From assembly GCA_002381695.1 (NCBI GenBank), contig DFXM01000020.1, positions 181,464-245,463 of the forward strand: a stretch of 64,000 bases of DNA, written 5' to 3'. This document shows, piece by piece, positions 16,855 through 24,926 of the stretch. Under the pieces are notes generated by a model. That model worked only from the letters and a program-made list of their open reading frames with translations. It made no database searches and had not been told where the DNA came from. Position numbers and translations under genes: made by a program. Every line of letters starts with the position of its first letter. Within the stretch, counting starts at the first letter, position 1. Source of the DNA: Clostridium sp. UBA4108 (lineage in GTDB: Bacteria; Bacillota; Clostridia; Clostridiales; Clostridiaceae).

Positions 16855-17289
16855 TTGATATTATTTAAAGAGATTACGAGAGAAAACTTTTGGGATTGCA
16901 TTGAACTTACTGTTGCAGAAAGTCAACTTGATTTTGTCACATCTAATGCAGTTTCAATTGCTCAAGCAAAAGTCCAGCCAGAATGTATACCTCTTGCAGT
17001 ATACGACGAGGATATCATGGTAGGATTTATAATGTATTGTATTGATGAAGATGATGGCGAATATTGGATTTATAGAATGATGATTGATAAAAGACACCAA
17101 TCAAAGGGATATGGTAAAAGAACTTTAGAAAAGCTTTTAGAGATTATAAAGGAAGACAAGTCACATAATAAAATTTTTCTTGGAGTCCATAAAGAAAGTA
17201 TTCAGGATGTAAGATTGTATAAGAGTTTAGGCTTTGATTTCAATGGACAAGTATTTGGCAGTGAGCACATTATGAGATTAGATTATTAA
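16855..17289 (+). CDS. GNAT acetyltransferase, diamine/spermidine type
   Basis: Acetyl-CoA-dependent N-acetyltransferase, about 144 residues. The N-terminal FKEITRENFWDCIELTV and the central EYWIYRMMIDKRHQSKGYGKRTLEKLLE (acetyl-CoA loop with QSKGYG) match the BltD/PaiA-like polyamine acetyltransferase group. The C-terminal VRLYKSLGFDFNG completes the fold. TTG at 16855 has AAGG nine bases upstream; TTG at 16849 is an alternative. No good ATG exists. The next GNAT gene begins 17 bases after its stop, so the two are co-transcribed. Polyamine substrate is inferred from family resemblance. Confidence 0.8.
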   Translation: MILFKEITRENFWDCIELTVAESQLDFVTSNAVSIAQAKVQPECIPLAVYDEDIMVGFIMYCIDEDDGEYWIYRMMIDKRHQSKGYGKRTLEKLLEIIKEDKSHNKIFLGVHKESIQDVRLYKSLGFDFNGQVFGSEHIMRLDY

Positions 17290-17306
17290 TAAATGGGGAG
17301 TAATAA

Positions 17307-17786
17307 GTGCAAGTACAACTTAAAAAAAATTTAATTGATCAAGTAGAAAATTCATATGAATTTCAAATAAAAAAATTGATTTTAGAAGATAAAGAATTAG
17401 AAAAAGAGTTAGAATATTGTTTATCAAAATTTATAGAGGGAACATTAGATCCAGAGCTTGTAGGTAAAAAACCAGATAAATTTATTTCTAATCTTAAAAA
17501 TGGTGTTTTTGGGGATTTTTCAGAAAGATATATTATAGCTGCGTATGATAATGATGAAGCTATTGGTATTTTAATAGGATTTCCAGAAGAAGAACAAAGA
17601 GTACACATTTATTCAGTACATGTTTCACCAGAATATCGTAATAGAGGGGTAGCATCTGCGTTATTATCCAGATGTATAAACGATATGTGGATGAAAAATA
17701 TAAAAGATATTATTATAGATGTACATGTTGATAATAAACCTGCTTATAATCTGTATAAAAAGCTTGGATTTGTTGAAACATTATAA
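17307..17786 (+). CDS. GNAT acetyltransferase
   Basis: 159 residues. The acetyl-CoA motif is in VHVSPEYRNRGVASALLSRCI (about residues 108-128), followed by DVHVDNKPAYNLYKKLGFVETL, which ends the fold. The N-terminal 60 residues are less conserved and would set substrate choice. GTG start at 17307 follows GGGGAG by six bases. It shares a transcript with the preceding GNAT gene. The reaction should be acetylation of an amine, but no substrate can be named. Confidence 0.8.
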   Translation: MQVQLKKNLIDQVENSYEFQIKKLILEDKELEKELEYCLSKFIEGTLDPELVGKKPDKFISNLKNGVFGDFSERYIIAAYDNDEAIGILIGFPEEEQRVHIYSVHVSPEYRNRGVASALLSRCINDMWMKNIKDIIIDVHVDNKPAYNLYKKLGFVETL

Positions 17787-17858
17787 AATAGTGATAAATT
17801 ATAATCAGTAAAAATTTTATAAATGAAAATATAAAATACTATGATTGGAGTGATTTTC

Positions 17859-17912
17859 ATGAAATATCCGTCCTTAAAGCCGTTTTTAAACTCATAGCAG
17901 AGACTGCTATGA
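17859..17912 (+). other. Short ORF overlapping a hairpin, possible leader
   Basis: ATG 17859 has TTGGAG upstream and opens a 12-codon frame (MKYPSLKPFLNS). Its stop codon falls inside a perfect hairpin, TCATAGCAG / CTGCTATGA with a three-base loop (17892-17912). No T-run follows, so it is not a plain terminator. It precedes the CD3324-family gene by about 70 bases. A regulatory role is conjecture. Confidence 0.3.
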
Positions 17913-17980
17913 AGAGGTTATAAAAATTACTTTATAAGTAGTCTTTGCTCATGGATTTATATTAATAAGGAGGGCAAGAT

Positions 17981-18253
17981 ATGGCTTATATTAGTGCACA
18001 AAACATATTACCAGAAGAAGTAATAGAAGTAATACAAAAATATGTTGATGGAGAATGTATATATATTCCAAGAAAAAATGGAAATGAAAAATCTTGGGGT
18101 GAAAAAAATGGGACAAAAATTAGTTTTAGAGAGAGAAATAATGAAATATTTTATAAATATATAAAGGGGAATACTGTTTCTGAGCTATCTAATGAATATT
18201 ATCTTTCAGAAAAAACTATAAGAGGGATAATAAGCAAAGAAAAACAACAATAG
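17981..18253 (+). CDS. CD3324 family protein (Mor-like helix-turn-helix)
   Basis: 90-residue probable DNA-binding protein. The first half, AYISAQNILPEEVIEVIQKYVDGEC IYIPR interrupted here only for length, and the WGEKNG segment match the CD3324 family of clostridia and bacilli. The second half, YIKGNTVSELSNEYYLSEKT then IRGIISKEK, is a clear helix-turn-helix like that of phage Mor/C activators. ATG follows AAGGAGGG. It is followed by a strong terminator at 18264, so it is monocistronic. Targets are unknown. Confidence 0.82.
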   Translation: MAYISAQNILPEEVIEVIQKYVDGECIYIPRKNGNEKSWGEKNGTKISFRERNNEIFYKYIKGNTVSELSNEYYLSEKTIRGIISKEKQQ

Positions 18254-18263
18254 GTATAGTATA

Positions 18264-18309
18264 AAAGAAAGTCTTATTTCAATCTGTATTTGGTAATAAG
18301 GCTTTCTTT
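18264..18309 (+). terminator. Terminator after the CD3324-family gene
   Basis: Fifteen-pair stem AAAGAAAGTCTTATT / AATAAGGCTTTCTTT (one T-G pair) around a 16-base loop. Confidence 0.75.
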
Positions 18310-18486
18310 CATGTAATCAGTTCAGTAATAAATATAGTTCATTAAAAAATTAATATAATAACAAAAAGTTATAGACTATCATATATGCTTAAATTCTATT
18401 ATTAAGAGTTTATAGGATTTTAATATAAAAATATGAGTGTTAGAATTTAGTCATAAACAATAATAGAAATTGAGTGAGGGGATAAC

Positions 18487-18951
18487 ATGAAGTTAGAATT
18501 TAGAGTACCTATAAAAAGCGATATTGAAGATATTTTGACATGGAAATATGATGGAATATATTCATTCTACGATAATAGCATTCAAAAGGAAAAAATAGAA
18601 TGGATAGAAAGTTTTATTGGTTCAAATGATAATTTCTCAATTTATAATGATGATAATGAGCTTATAGGAAATTGTTCATTTTATTATATCGAAGAATTTT
18701 TTTGTATAGGAGTCCAAATGAGACCCAGACTTACTGGAAAAGGACTTGGTTCAGAGTTTGTGAAATCTATAATTAATTTTGGAAAAGAAAAATATAGCTT
18801 AAATTATATTGACTTAACAGTGGCTAAATTTAATAGAAGAGCCATCAGAGTATATGAGAAACTAGGATTTAAGATTATTGAAGAATTTGTAAATAATATA
18901 AGGGGTGTTGACTATGATTTTATAGCTATGAGATTGGTATTTGATGTATAG
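18487..18951 (+). CDS. GNAT acetyltransferase, RimJ/RimL-like
   Basis: 154 residues. It starts FRVPIKSDIEDILTWKYDG, as in acetyltransferases of the RimJ/RimL and aminoglycoside 6'-type groups. The acetyl-CoA loop is VQMRPRLTGKGLGSEFVKSII (about 78-98), and AIRVYEKLGFKIIEEF closes the fold. ATG follows GTGAGGGG. It stands alone, between a terminator and the HTH/DUF4180 pair. Ribosomal-protein or small-molecule substrates are both possible. Confidence 0.78.
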   Translation: MKLEFRVPIKSDIEDILTWKYDGIYSFYDNSIQKEKIEWIESFIGSNDNFSIYNDDNELIGNCSFYYIEEFFCIGVQMRPRLTGKGLGSEFVKSIINFGKEKYSLNYIDLTVAKFNRRAIRVYEKLGFKIIEEFVNNIRGVDYDFIAMRLVFDV

Positions 18952-19171
18952 AAATTTGTTTTCATAAAGTTTATAAGGTAGGGGTTTTAAGGTTTGATAT
19001 TGCTTCGAAATATAAGAAGCAAAAGAAAGAGTTTAGGTTCTAAAAGAAAAAGATTTTATAGAACTAGAAAAAGAATGATAGCGTACCCTTTGATTTTCAT
19101 TTCATAAGAAGAGAATAGATGGAGTTGAGGGTAATAAAATACAATAAAGAATAACAAAATATAATAAACGA

Positions 19172-19225
19172 TTGACAAGGGTAATAAAATCTAATATAAT
19201 CCTCTCATAGAGTAGTTATGAGAGG
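19172..19225 (+). promoter_or_regulatory. Consensus sigma-A promoter with inverted repeat at the transcript start
   Basis: TTGACA (19172-19177), exactly 17 bases, then TATAAT (19195-19200): a perfect consensus. CCTCTCATA / TATGAGAGG (19201-19225, seven-base centre) begins right after the -10 box. It could be an operator or a 5' hairpin that hides AGAGG, the ribosome-binding site. GGGTAATAAAAT occurs twice, at 19129 and 19179. Confidence 0.75.
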
Positions 19226-19234
19226 ATGTTTTGG

Positions 19235-19720
19235 ATGGAAAATAAGTTTTATACAATAGATAAAGTTGCAGAAATTTTAGGTATGCACCATAAGACCATA
19301 AGAAAATTTATAACAGAAGGTAAACTTGGAGCTAGCAAAGTTGGAAAGCAGTGGAGAATTTCTGGTCATGATTTAAGTGTATTTATGGAGAAAAATAATG
19401 TTAATGTAAAACCTCAAAATACCAGTGAAGAGGCAGATATTGATTTTTCAACTGATAATGAAGGGATAACTATAAAGCAAAAAATAAATGTATCTGCCGT
19501 TGTAGATATTAATGAAGTAAGTAAGGACGAATATATGCGAATATCTAATACGCTAATAGCTATAATGAATAGTAAGGACCCTAGAATGGCTAATTCAACT
19601 GTTAATGTAAAATATTATGAGCAGGAAAATAGATTAAGAGCAATGTTATGGGGTGGAGTAAGATTTATCGAAGATATGATGAGTTCAATCGCCCTTCTAG
19701 TGGAGCAAAAATCTTTATAA
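19235..19720 (+). CDS. Excisionase-type helix-turn-helix protein
   Basis: About 161 residues. The N-terminal 55 residues (FYTIDKVAEILGMHHKTIRKF then GKLGASKVGKQWRISGHDL) form the excisionase/MerR-like HTH_17 domain. The remaining ~100 residues are unfamiliar and could bind a ligand or partner. AGAGG is at 19221-19225, fitting ATG 19235 rather than ATG 19226, which directly abuts it. A DUF4180 gene follows after 38 bases, so they are co-transcribed. The inverted repeat at the promoter suggests autoregulation. No phage or integrase genes are nearby, so a true excisionase role is unlikely. Confidence 0.78.
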   Translation: MENKFYTIDKVAEILGMHHKTIRKFITEGKLGASKVGKQWRISGHDLSVFMEKNNVNVKPQNTSEEADIDFSTDNEGITIKQKINVSAVVDINEVSKDEYMRISNTLIAIMNSKDPRMANSTVNVKYYEQENRLRAMLWGGVRFIEDMMSSIALLVEQKSL

Positions 19721-19758
19721 TTTTAAGATAATATGTTATGAATAAGGAGGTAGTGGAG

Positions 19759-20118
19759 TTGAATTATAAAATAGTGAATAAAAATGATAAAAGCTATATT
19801 GAATATATTTCGTCAGAAGTGCAGATTTCTTCAGAGGAAGATGTATTGGATATAGTTGGCACTTGCTTTGGAAATAGCTGCAATTATGTGATGCTTCATG
19901 GAGAAGTACTTTCAGAGGATTTCTTTAATCTTAAGACAAAGGTAGCGGGAATGATGCTACAAAAGTTCATTAACTATCATATAAAGGTTGCGGCTATTCT
20001 ACCTAGCGATGAAAAAATTAAGGGAAGATTTGGAGAAATGGTTTCTGAAACCAATAAAGGTAATGACTTTAGAGTGTTTAAAAATGTTGAGGAAGCTGAG
20101 AAATGGCTTTTGGCTTAA
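19759..20118 (+). CDS. DUF4180 domain protein
   Basis: About 119 residues filling one DUF4180 domain, function unknown. Recognisable segments are IEYISSEVQISSEEDVLDIVG, NYVMLHGEVLSEDFFNLKTKVAG and ILPSDEKIKGRFGEMVSE, ending EEAEKWL. The frame opens at ATG 19738, but AAGGAGG (19744-19750) lies within that extension and fits TTG 19759 eight bases later, which also gives the usual family start (NYKIV). It is probably in one operon with the preceding HTH protein. A terminator-like hairpin follows at 20158. Confidence 0.75.
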   Translation: MNYKIVNKNDKSYIEYISSEVQISSEEDVLDIVGTCFGNSCNYVMLHGEVLSEDFFNLKTKVAGMMLQKFINYHIKVAAILPSDEKIKGRFGEMVSETNKGNDFRVFKNVEEAEKWLLA

Positions 20119-20157
20119 ATGGTAAAAAGCAAAAATAGAACAATAATGGAATAGATA

Positions 20158-20187
20158 ATAAGTAGGAGCTGAATAGCTCCTTATTTT
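20158..20187 (+). terminator. Terminator after HTH-DUF4180 pair
   Basis: Stem GGAGCT / AGCTCC extended by AATAAG / CTTATT with a two-base bulge, followed by TTATTTTTAT. Confidence 0.7.
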
Positions 20188-20298
20188 TATAGAATAATTA
20201 TAAGAGGTTTGATGTAATGGAATTAGATCAATATATCAGTTATCTCAAATAATTATAAAAATGAAAAATAAAAATCTATTGACCATGACCCAACATCA

Positions 20299-20775
20299 TT
20301 GTATATAATTACCTTGGATGATATTCATAAGAAAAATATATTAAAATATACAAATAGTAATGAGTCATATATAACTACTGAAAATTTACCATATTATCCG
20401 GAGGGTAGTTTTTTGGGCAACATGAAGGAATTTACTAAGTTCATTAGAGAGAACAATGTATCTATTACCTTTGATACAACTCATTGTGCAGCAAGTAAAA
20501 TATCTATAATTGAAATGTTTGGTGAAGTTAAGGAATTAGTTAAAAACATACACATAAGTGATTTTAAAGATGGAGATGAACACAAGATTTTATCAAATGG
20601 AGAACTGCCATTAAAAGAATTCCTAGGTATATTGAAACTCAATGATTATAAAGGAATTATAACCATTGAACTAGATTTTGATAATAAGAAACGTAATGAT
20701 ATAAAAGATTCTAATGAAGCTATAAAAGAACTAGAGAAATGTATTGAGTATATTAATAATTCTATTAATATATAA
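20299..20775 (+). pseudogene. Sugar-phosphate isomerase/epimerase (AP-endonuclease-2 TIM barrel), 5'-truncated
   Basis: 158 codons equal to the C-terminal half of a xylose-isomerase-like TIM barrel. TTENLPYYP, FIRENNVSITFDTTHC, VKNIHISDFKDGDEH and YKGIITIELDF are typical late strands carrying metal and substrate ligands (Glu, Asp, His, Glu). Such proteins are usually about 250-280 residues, and the first four strands are missing. No ribosome-binding site precedes the frame. A short start-like piece, MELDQYISYLK, lies at 20217 and may be the old N-terminus. The stop codon lies inside the left end of element M3, whose insertion may have replaced the original 3' end. Confidence 0.65.
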
Positions 20776-21080
20776 GTTGCAATTAATTATTTGCATTATA
20801 CAAATAATTAATTGTAGAAATTAACTAGAACTTCATATTATTACTGCTCAACCGTTTCGAAACCTTGATCTACTAAGGCTCTATTCAAGAAAAAAGCTAA
20901 AAGACAACAACTCGTTTCACTCGAACAAGTTGTCTTTCTTAACGCGTTTTCCTTTCATAGAGACTAAGTAAATCTAAGCTTTCTGCAAATGGTATTCACA
21001 GCAACAATATGAAGTTCAATTTAAATAGATTATAAAAAAAGTCTATTTGTATTATGAAATTTCATTATTGTAATATATAT
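20770..21080. mobile_element. MITE-like element M3 (long form)
   Basis: About 310 bp. The ends are ATATAAGTTGCAATTAAT... and ...GTCTATTTGTATTATG plus TTGTAATATATAT, near-complementary. Internally a second inverted pair occurs: GAACTTCATATT (left) and AATATGAAGTTC (right). At the centre is the hairpin AAGACAAC / GTTGTCTT (20901-20936). The whole element could fold as one long hairpin. It is strongly similar to M4 at 53092 and has no coding capacity. Confidence 0.75.
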
Positions 21081-21395
21081 TAAATTTTAAATAACACAAA
21101 TAAAAAAGCAAGAAATAAGTAGCATACAATTTTAGGTAAGCTACTATTTTTTTATATATAAATTTTCTAGAAATTTTAAATTTTTATTGATTATAGTATA
21201 TAGTGAAAATGGGACATTGTAAAGAAATTACATAAGATAGTGAGGTTGCAGTGGTATACATTAAATTATTAGACTAAGGGGCTTTTCACTAGACTATATC
21301 TACTTTGGAACTTATGAAGAAAGAAGCTACACTATTGCTTATAAGAAACTATTCATAGAAAAATAAGTTTATTATAAGAAGGGGCGGTGGATACA
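21081..21395 (+). other. Intergenic region with a terminator-like hairpin
   Basis: AGTAGC / GCTACT (21118-21145) followed by ATTTTTTTAT is a plausible terminator. Further on, an orphan frame reading LDYIYFGTYEERSYTIAYKK (about 21290-21365) has no start and no recognised family; it may be a gene relic. The promoter of the C45 gene must also lie here. Confidence 0.4.
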
Positions 21396-22553
21396 ATGGA
21401 AAAGAATAAAAATATGCAATCAGCAATTTATAGGCATCTTGTATTTGAAGGTACGTCATATGAGGTGGGAAAGAAGCTAGGTAAATATGTTAAAGGAGAA
21501 ACTGATTCTATTAGGGAATTTGCTTTGAAATCTTTAACATTGGAGAAAAACGAACAAATTCATATACAAAAGGCTATAGATTTTTTTGACAAGTACTGCC
21601 CAGGCATTAATGATGAGATTAAAGGTATGGCAGAAGGATTAGGAGTAAATACAGAGGAGTTACTTTATTATTTTAGCTCCTATAGAAGTAAGGGTGGTTG
21701 CGGTCAGATGGTTCTTCTTCCTAAAATAACTAGCAACGGACATGTTTATCTTGCAAGAAATTATGAATATTGGCCTCAGGAATCAGATTTATGTCTTATT
21801 ACAACAAGAGTAGAAGGAAAGGCCAGCCATATGGGTTTTTCTGAATTAGGGATAGGTCGTAATGATGGTATAAATGAACATGGATTATGTATTAGTATGT
21901 CTAATGCAGCCCCTGGACAAACCTCAAATAATGAGGGTGTTGAGTTTTGGTTTATCATTAGAGCAGTATTAGATCTATGCACTAGTGTTGATGAAGCTAT
22001 AGAGCTAATTAAAGATATTCCCACCTCAACCTATACCAATTTTATTGTTGCAGATAAAAATGCAAATTCAGCATTGATTGAAGTAGCAAGTTCTAAAAAA
22101 TCCATTGAAAGAATTAATGCTTTTGACGCTAAGCAGTATCTATGTGCTACTAATCATTTCAGTACTAAGGAAATGCTGAAATATGACAATGCTAGATATT
22201 GGGATTCTGTAGCTAGATATATGGCCATGGAATTACGTATTAATAATGAGATTCCATATGTTGATAAAAACATAATAAAAGCTATTCAATCAGATCTTAT
22301 TCCACTAGGAACATGTTGTCATAATTATTCAAGTAGATTTGGAACTCTTTGGTCAGTGATATACGATGTGACGGAGATTAATATGGAAGTATGTTTTGGA
22401 TCTCCAAAGGTAAATGAATGGTATATGTTTGATTTAAAAAGTCCATTAAATAAAACAAAATATTTGGCTCTCTTACCTGAAGAGGAGAGAAAAATGATGT
22501 GGAAGAAGATACCTAATGGGGCTAATAACTGTTTAGAGTTTGAGATGGTTTAA
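21396..22553 (+). CDS. C45 family peptidase/acyltransferase-like hydrolase
   Basis: Ntn-hydrolase of about 385 residues related to isopenicillin N acyltransferase and bile-salt-hydrolase-like amidases. The N-terminal segment GTSYEVGKKLGKYVKG and MAEGLGVNTEELLYY are typical. In GGCGQM the Cys (about residue 102) should become the N-terminal nucleophile after self-cleavage. LARNYEYWPQ, GINEHGLCISMSNA and CATNHF are later family landmarks. GGGGCGG precedes ATG 21396; GTG 21387 is an alternative. It stands alone. The partial gene at 63526 is a second, more distant member. An amide such as an N-acyl amino acid is a likely substrate, but this is not resolved. Confidence 0.78.
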   Translation: MEKNKNMQSAIYRHLVFEGTSYEVGKKLGKYVKGETDSIREFALKSLTLEKNEQIHIQKAIDFFDKYCPGINDEIKGMAEGLGVNTEELLYYFSSYRSKGGCGQMVLLPKITSNGHVYLARNYEYWPQESDLCLITTRVEGKASHMGFSELGIGRNDGINEHGLCISMSNAAPGQTSNNEGVEFWFIIRAVLDLCTSVDEAIELIKDIPTSTYTNFIVADKNANSALIEVASSKKSIERINAFDAKQYLCATNHFSTKEMLKYDNARYWDSVARYMAMELRINNEIPYVDKNIIKAIQSDLIPLGTCCHNYSSRFGTLWSVIYDVTEINMEVCFGSPKVNEWYMFDLKSPLNKTKYLALLPEEERKMMWKKIPNGANNCLEFEMV

Positions 22554-22563
22554 TCAAATCTCA

Positions 22564-22674
22564 GATATCAATCTTCATAATAAGATTGGAGTTAGTACAA
22601 TATTCGAAGAGTGTGATAATAGTTATGAAAAATGGAGACAGCATGTAGACGAGCATATCTTAGATAGCCAATAA
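22564..22674 (+). pseudogene. Orphan 3' coding fragment
   Basis: A frame without a start codon reads NLHNKIGVSTIFEECDNSYEK and then WRQHVDEHILDSQ before a stop. The composition is protein-like, but I recognise no family. It may be the tail of a deleted gene. Confidence 0.25.
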
Positions 22675-22788
22675 AAAAGTACCAATTCCATTATTTATTA
22701 AGAGAAACTTAAGAAAATTATATAGAGAAAATTAAGAAGTAAGAGCTATTATGGTAGTGTAAATTAAGATTATAGATTGGAGAATAAA

Positions 22789-23670
22789 ATGAAAAAAATA
22801 GATTTTATTAAGACATTTAATTATATAATGGCTATTATTTTAGTTGGTTCATGGACAAGTATTTTTTTTATTCAGGGAATAACAGGAGCGGTGGCATGGG
22901 CGCTAGTTAAAATGTTTTTTGCACCAATTGGTATTATGTTGTTATTTATTAATTTAATATTTTTGATTATAGGTTTAGTAAAAAAGAAGAAACGTCTCAA
23001 AGTAGTAACTTCTGTAATATTATCAATTTTTCTTGCATTTCCTATGTTAATGCTCATGAATATTTTTAAAATTGAGTATCCAGCTAATATTGATAAGAGC
23101 AAGCCTTCAATTACAGTAAAATGGCCATTAAAGGAGAAAACAATTGTTGGCTGGGGTGGAAATAGTGTAAGTTTAAATGAACCACATGCTATATGGGCAT
23201 CTGAAAGATGGGCCTATGATTTAGTTATGGAACCAGAGAATGTGGGGAGCAAGAACCTTAGTGATTATGGAATTTATGATAAGGAGGTAGTTGCACCAGT
23301 GTCTGGAACCATCATAGCGGCTTATGATGATGAAGAGGATATATTACCAAATACAGAAGAGTTTTTGTCTATGGAAGGAAATCATGTTTATATAAAGATA
23401 GATGAAACAGATACTTTTTTATTGTTGAATCATCTAAAAAAAGGTAGTGTAAATGTGCAAGTAGGTGATAAGGTAAAGGAAGGACAGGTTATTGGAAAAG
23501 TTGGGAACTCAGGCTCAACCTCTGAACCTCATTTACATATACATCATCAACGCCAAGATCCAACTAAAGTAATTTATCCGATTTTTGCAGAGGGATTACC
23601 CCTTTATTTTAAAGATATAGATAGTAAACCTATGCCGGAAAAGGGAACAATTATAATGCCTAAAAATTAA
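22789..23670 (+). CDS. M23 family metallopeptidase with N-terminal membrane helices
   Basis: LytM-type zinc peptidase fold, about 293 residues. The first ~110 residues hold three or four membrane helices. The extracellular domain has EVVAPVSGTIIAAYDD (strand entering the barrel), HVYIKIDETDTFLLLNHLKKGS (His), VGDKVKEGQVIGKVGNSGST and PHLHIHHQ (HXH zinc ligands). The first zinc ligand pair (usually HXXXD) is less clear: WAYDLVM gives an Asp, and HAIW earlier may give the His. TTGGAG precedes ATG 22789. It could cut peptidoglycan cross-bridges or be a regulatory, non-catalytic member. Confidence 0.75.
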   Translation: MKKIDFIKTFNYIMAIILVGSWTSIFFIQGITGAVAWALVKMFFAPIGIMLLFINLIFLIIGLVKKKKRLKVVTSVILSIFLAFPMLMLMNIFKIEYPANIDKSKPSITVKWPLKEKTIVGWGGNSVSLNEPHAIWASERWAYDLVMEPENVGSKNLSDYGIYDKEVVAPVSGTIIAAYDDEEDILPNTEEFLSMEGNHVYIKIDETDTFLLLNHLKKGSVNVQVGDKVKEGQVIGKVGNSGSTSEPHLHIHHQRQDPTKVIYPIFAEGLPLYFKDIDSKPMPEKGTIIMPKN

Positions 23671-23751
23671 AGGTTATAAAAAAATTTGACTTATAGTATA
23701 GGGTAAGATTGTAGAGTAATAGGTATTTTTTAATAATATAAATCATTAGAA

Positions 23752-23792
23752 AACAATGAGGAAAATTAGAAAAATTTATCCTATTGTTTTTT
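23752..23792 (+). terminator. Terminator after the M23 gene
   Basis: AACAATGAGGA / TCCTATTGTT pairs with one bulged G, followed by TTTTTTAT. The rest of the ~300-base gap to 23970 is AT-rich and without a gene. Confidence 0.6.
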
Positions 23793-23969
23793 ATATTATA
23801 ACTATAAACACATTATCAATAATTTAACAAAATATGTTATAATTTTCATGAGCAGTAATTTATTATTTTAAGAATCATAAAGAGTTATTTTAAGATTGTG
23901 TATTAGAAAGAATCTTTAGTTATAACAAGAAATATAAAATTAAATTTATAAAAGTAAGTAGGAGATAAA

Positions 23970-24530
23970 ATGGAAGAAGGCAAAATTATATTTTTAAATG
24001 GCACATCAAGTTCTGGAAAAAGTTCATTAGCAACAAAGATACAAGAAATTTCAGAAGAAAAATTTTATCATGTTCAACTTGATACATTCTGTGATATGGT
24101 ACATGAAAAATTTTTTGACAATGATTTTGTAAATACTGAAAATTCAGCTGCACATACAATGCATAATTTTATTTTATATTTATGTAAAAGTGGAGAAAAT
24201 TTGATAGTTGACACAGTTATAGAAAATCACCATGAGAATGGGTTAAAGGAATGTGTGGAATTATTGCATGATATGCCTATTGTTTTTGTAAAGGTGAATT
24301 GTCCTTTACATGAATTAGAGAGAAGGGAATTAGAACGTGGAGATAGAGAAATTGGACAAGCTAAATATCAATTAAGCAATATGAATTTTAATGATATTTA
24401 TGATTTAGAGGTAAATACATATGAAAATTCAATTGAAGAGTGTGCAAGAAGTATTGAAAATAAATTAAAATTTCAGAATGAAGAGAATGCATTTAAAAAA
24501 ATATATGTAAAGTATATGAAAGAAAGTTAG
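23970..24530 (+). CDS. Chloramphenicol phosphotransferase-like P-loop kinase
   Basis: Small kinase of 186 residues. FLNGTSSSGKSSLA (about residues 8-21) is the P-loop with the NGTSSSGKS form typical of the CPT family. LIVDTVIE is the Walker B/acid strand. ERRELERGDREIGQAKYQ is the lid segment characteristic of CPT proteins. True Cpt O-phosphorylates chloramphenicol, but most family members have unknown substrates. ATG follows GTAGGAG. The TfoX-C gene begins 31 bases after the stop with its own strong site. Confidence 0.8.
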   Translation: MEEGKIIFLNGTSSSGKSSLATKIQEISEEKFYHVQLDTFCDMVHEKFFDNDFVNTENSAAHTMHNFILYLCKSGENLIVDTVIENHHENGLKECVELLHDMPIVFVKVNCPLHELERRELERGDREIGQAKYQLSNMNFNDIYDLEVNTYENSIEECARSIENKLKFQNEENAFKKIYVKYMKES

Positions 24531-24561
24531 ACTTCAGTTTATTTTAAAGGAGGATCAATAG

Positions 24562-24816
24562 ATGGGGAATTTATCTATGTTACCTAATATAGGGAAAATC
24601 TTAGAAGAGCAGCTTAATGAAGTTGGTATTGAGACAGCTTACCAGTTAAAGGAAATAGGAAGTAAACAGGCTTGGTTAAACATCAAGGCTTTAGACCCTT
24701 CTGCTTGTTTTAATAGGTTATGTGCCTTAGAAGGTGCTATACAAGGGATGAGATGGCATAGTCTTTCAAAGGAAACTAAGGATGAGTTAAAAAAATTTTA
24801 TGATGCATTCAATTAA
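24562..24816 (+). CDS. TfoX C-terminal domain protein
   Basis: 84 residues comprising only the TfoX C-terminal domain: LPNIGKILEEQLNEVGIETAY is the helix-hairpin-helix-like start, then WLNIKALDPSACFNRLCALEGA and IQGMRWHSLS. In Haemophilus, TfoX/Sxy promotes competence, but stand-alone C-domains in Firmicutes have no proven role. GGAGG lies ten bases upstream of the ATG. It may share a transcript with the preceding kinase. Confidence 0.85.
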   Translation: MGNLSMLPNIGKILEEQLNEVGIETAYQLKEIGSKQAWLNIKALDPSACFNRLCALEGAIQGMRWHSLSKETKDELKKFYDAFN

Positions 24817-24926
24817 GATTACTGAAGATAATTTTTGCGGTTAAAGACTTTGCATTTTTAGTACAATAATTGCAAAGCAGGGGTTTAACTACTCTGATAA
24901 ACTTGTAATTGAAAGGGGGATAAACA

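Noticed and set aside
17892..17912. Terminator after the second GNAT gene
   Set aside because: The hairpin is perfect but no T-run follows, so it is listed only as a possible leader structure.
19235..19720. Prophage excisionase
   Set aside because: No integrase, attachment site or phage gene is in the neighbourhood; the HTH is shared by many regulators.
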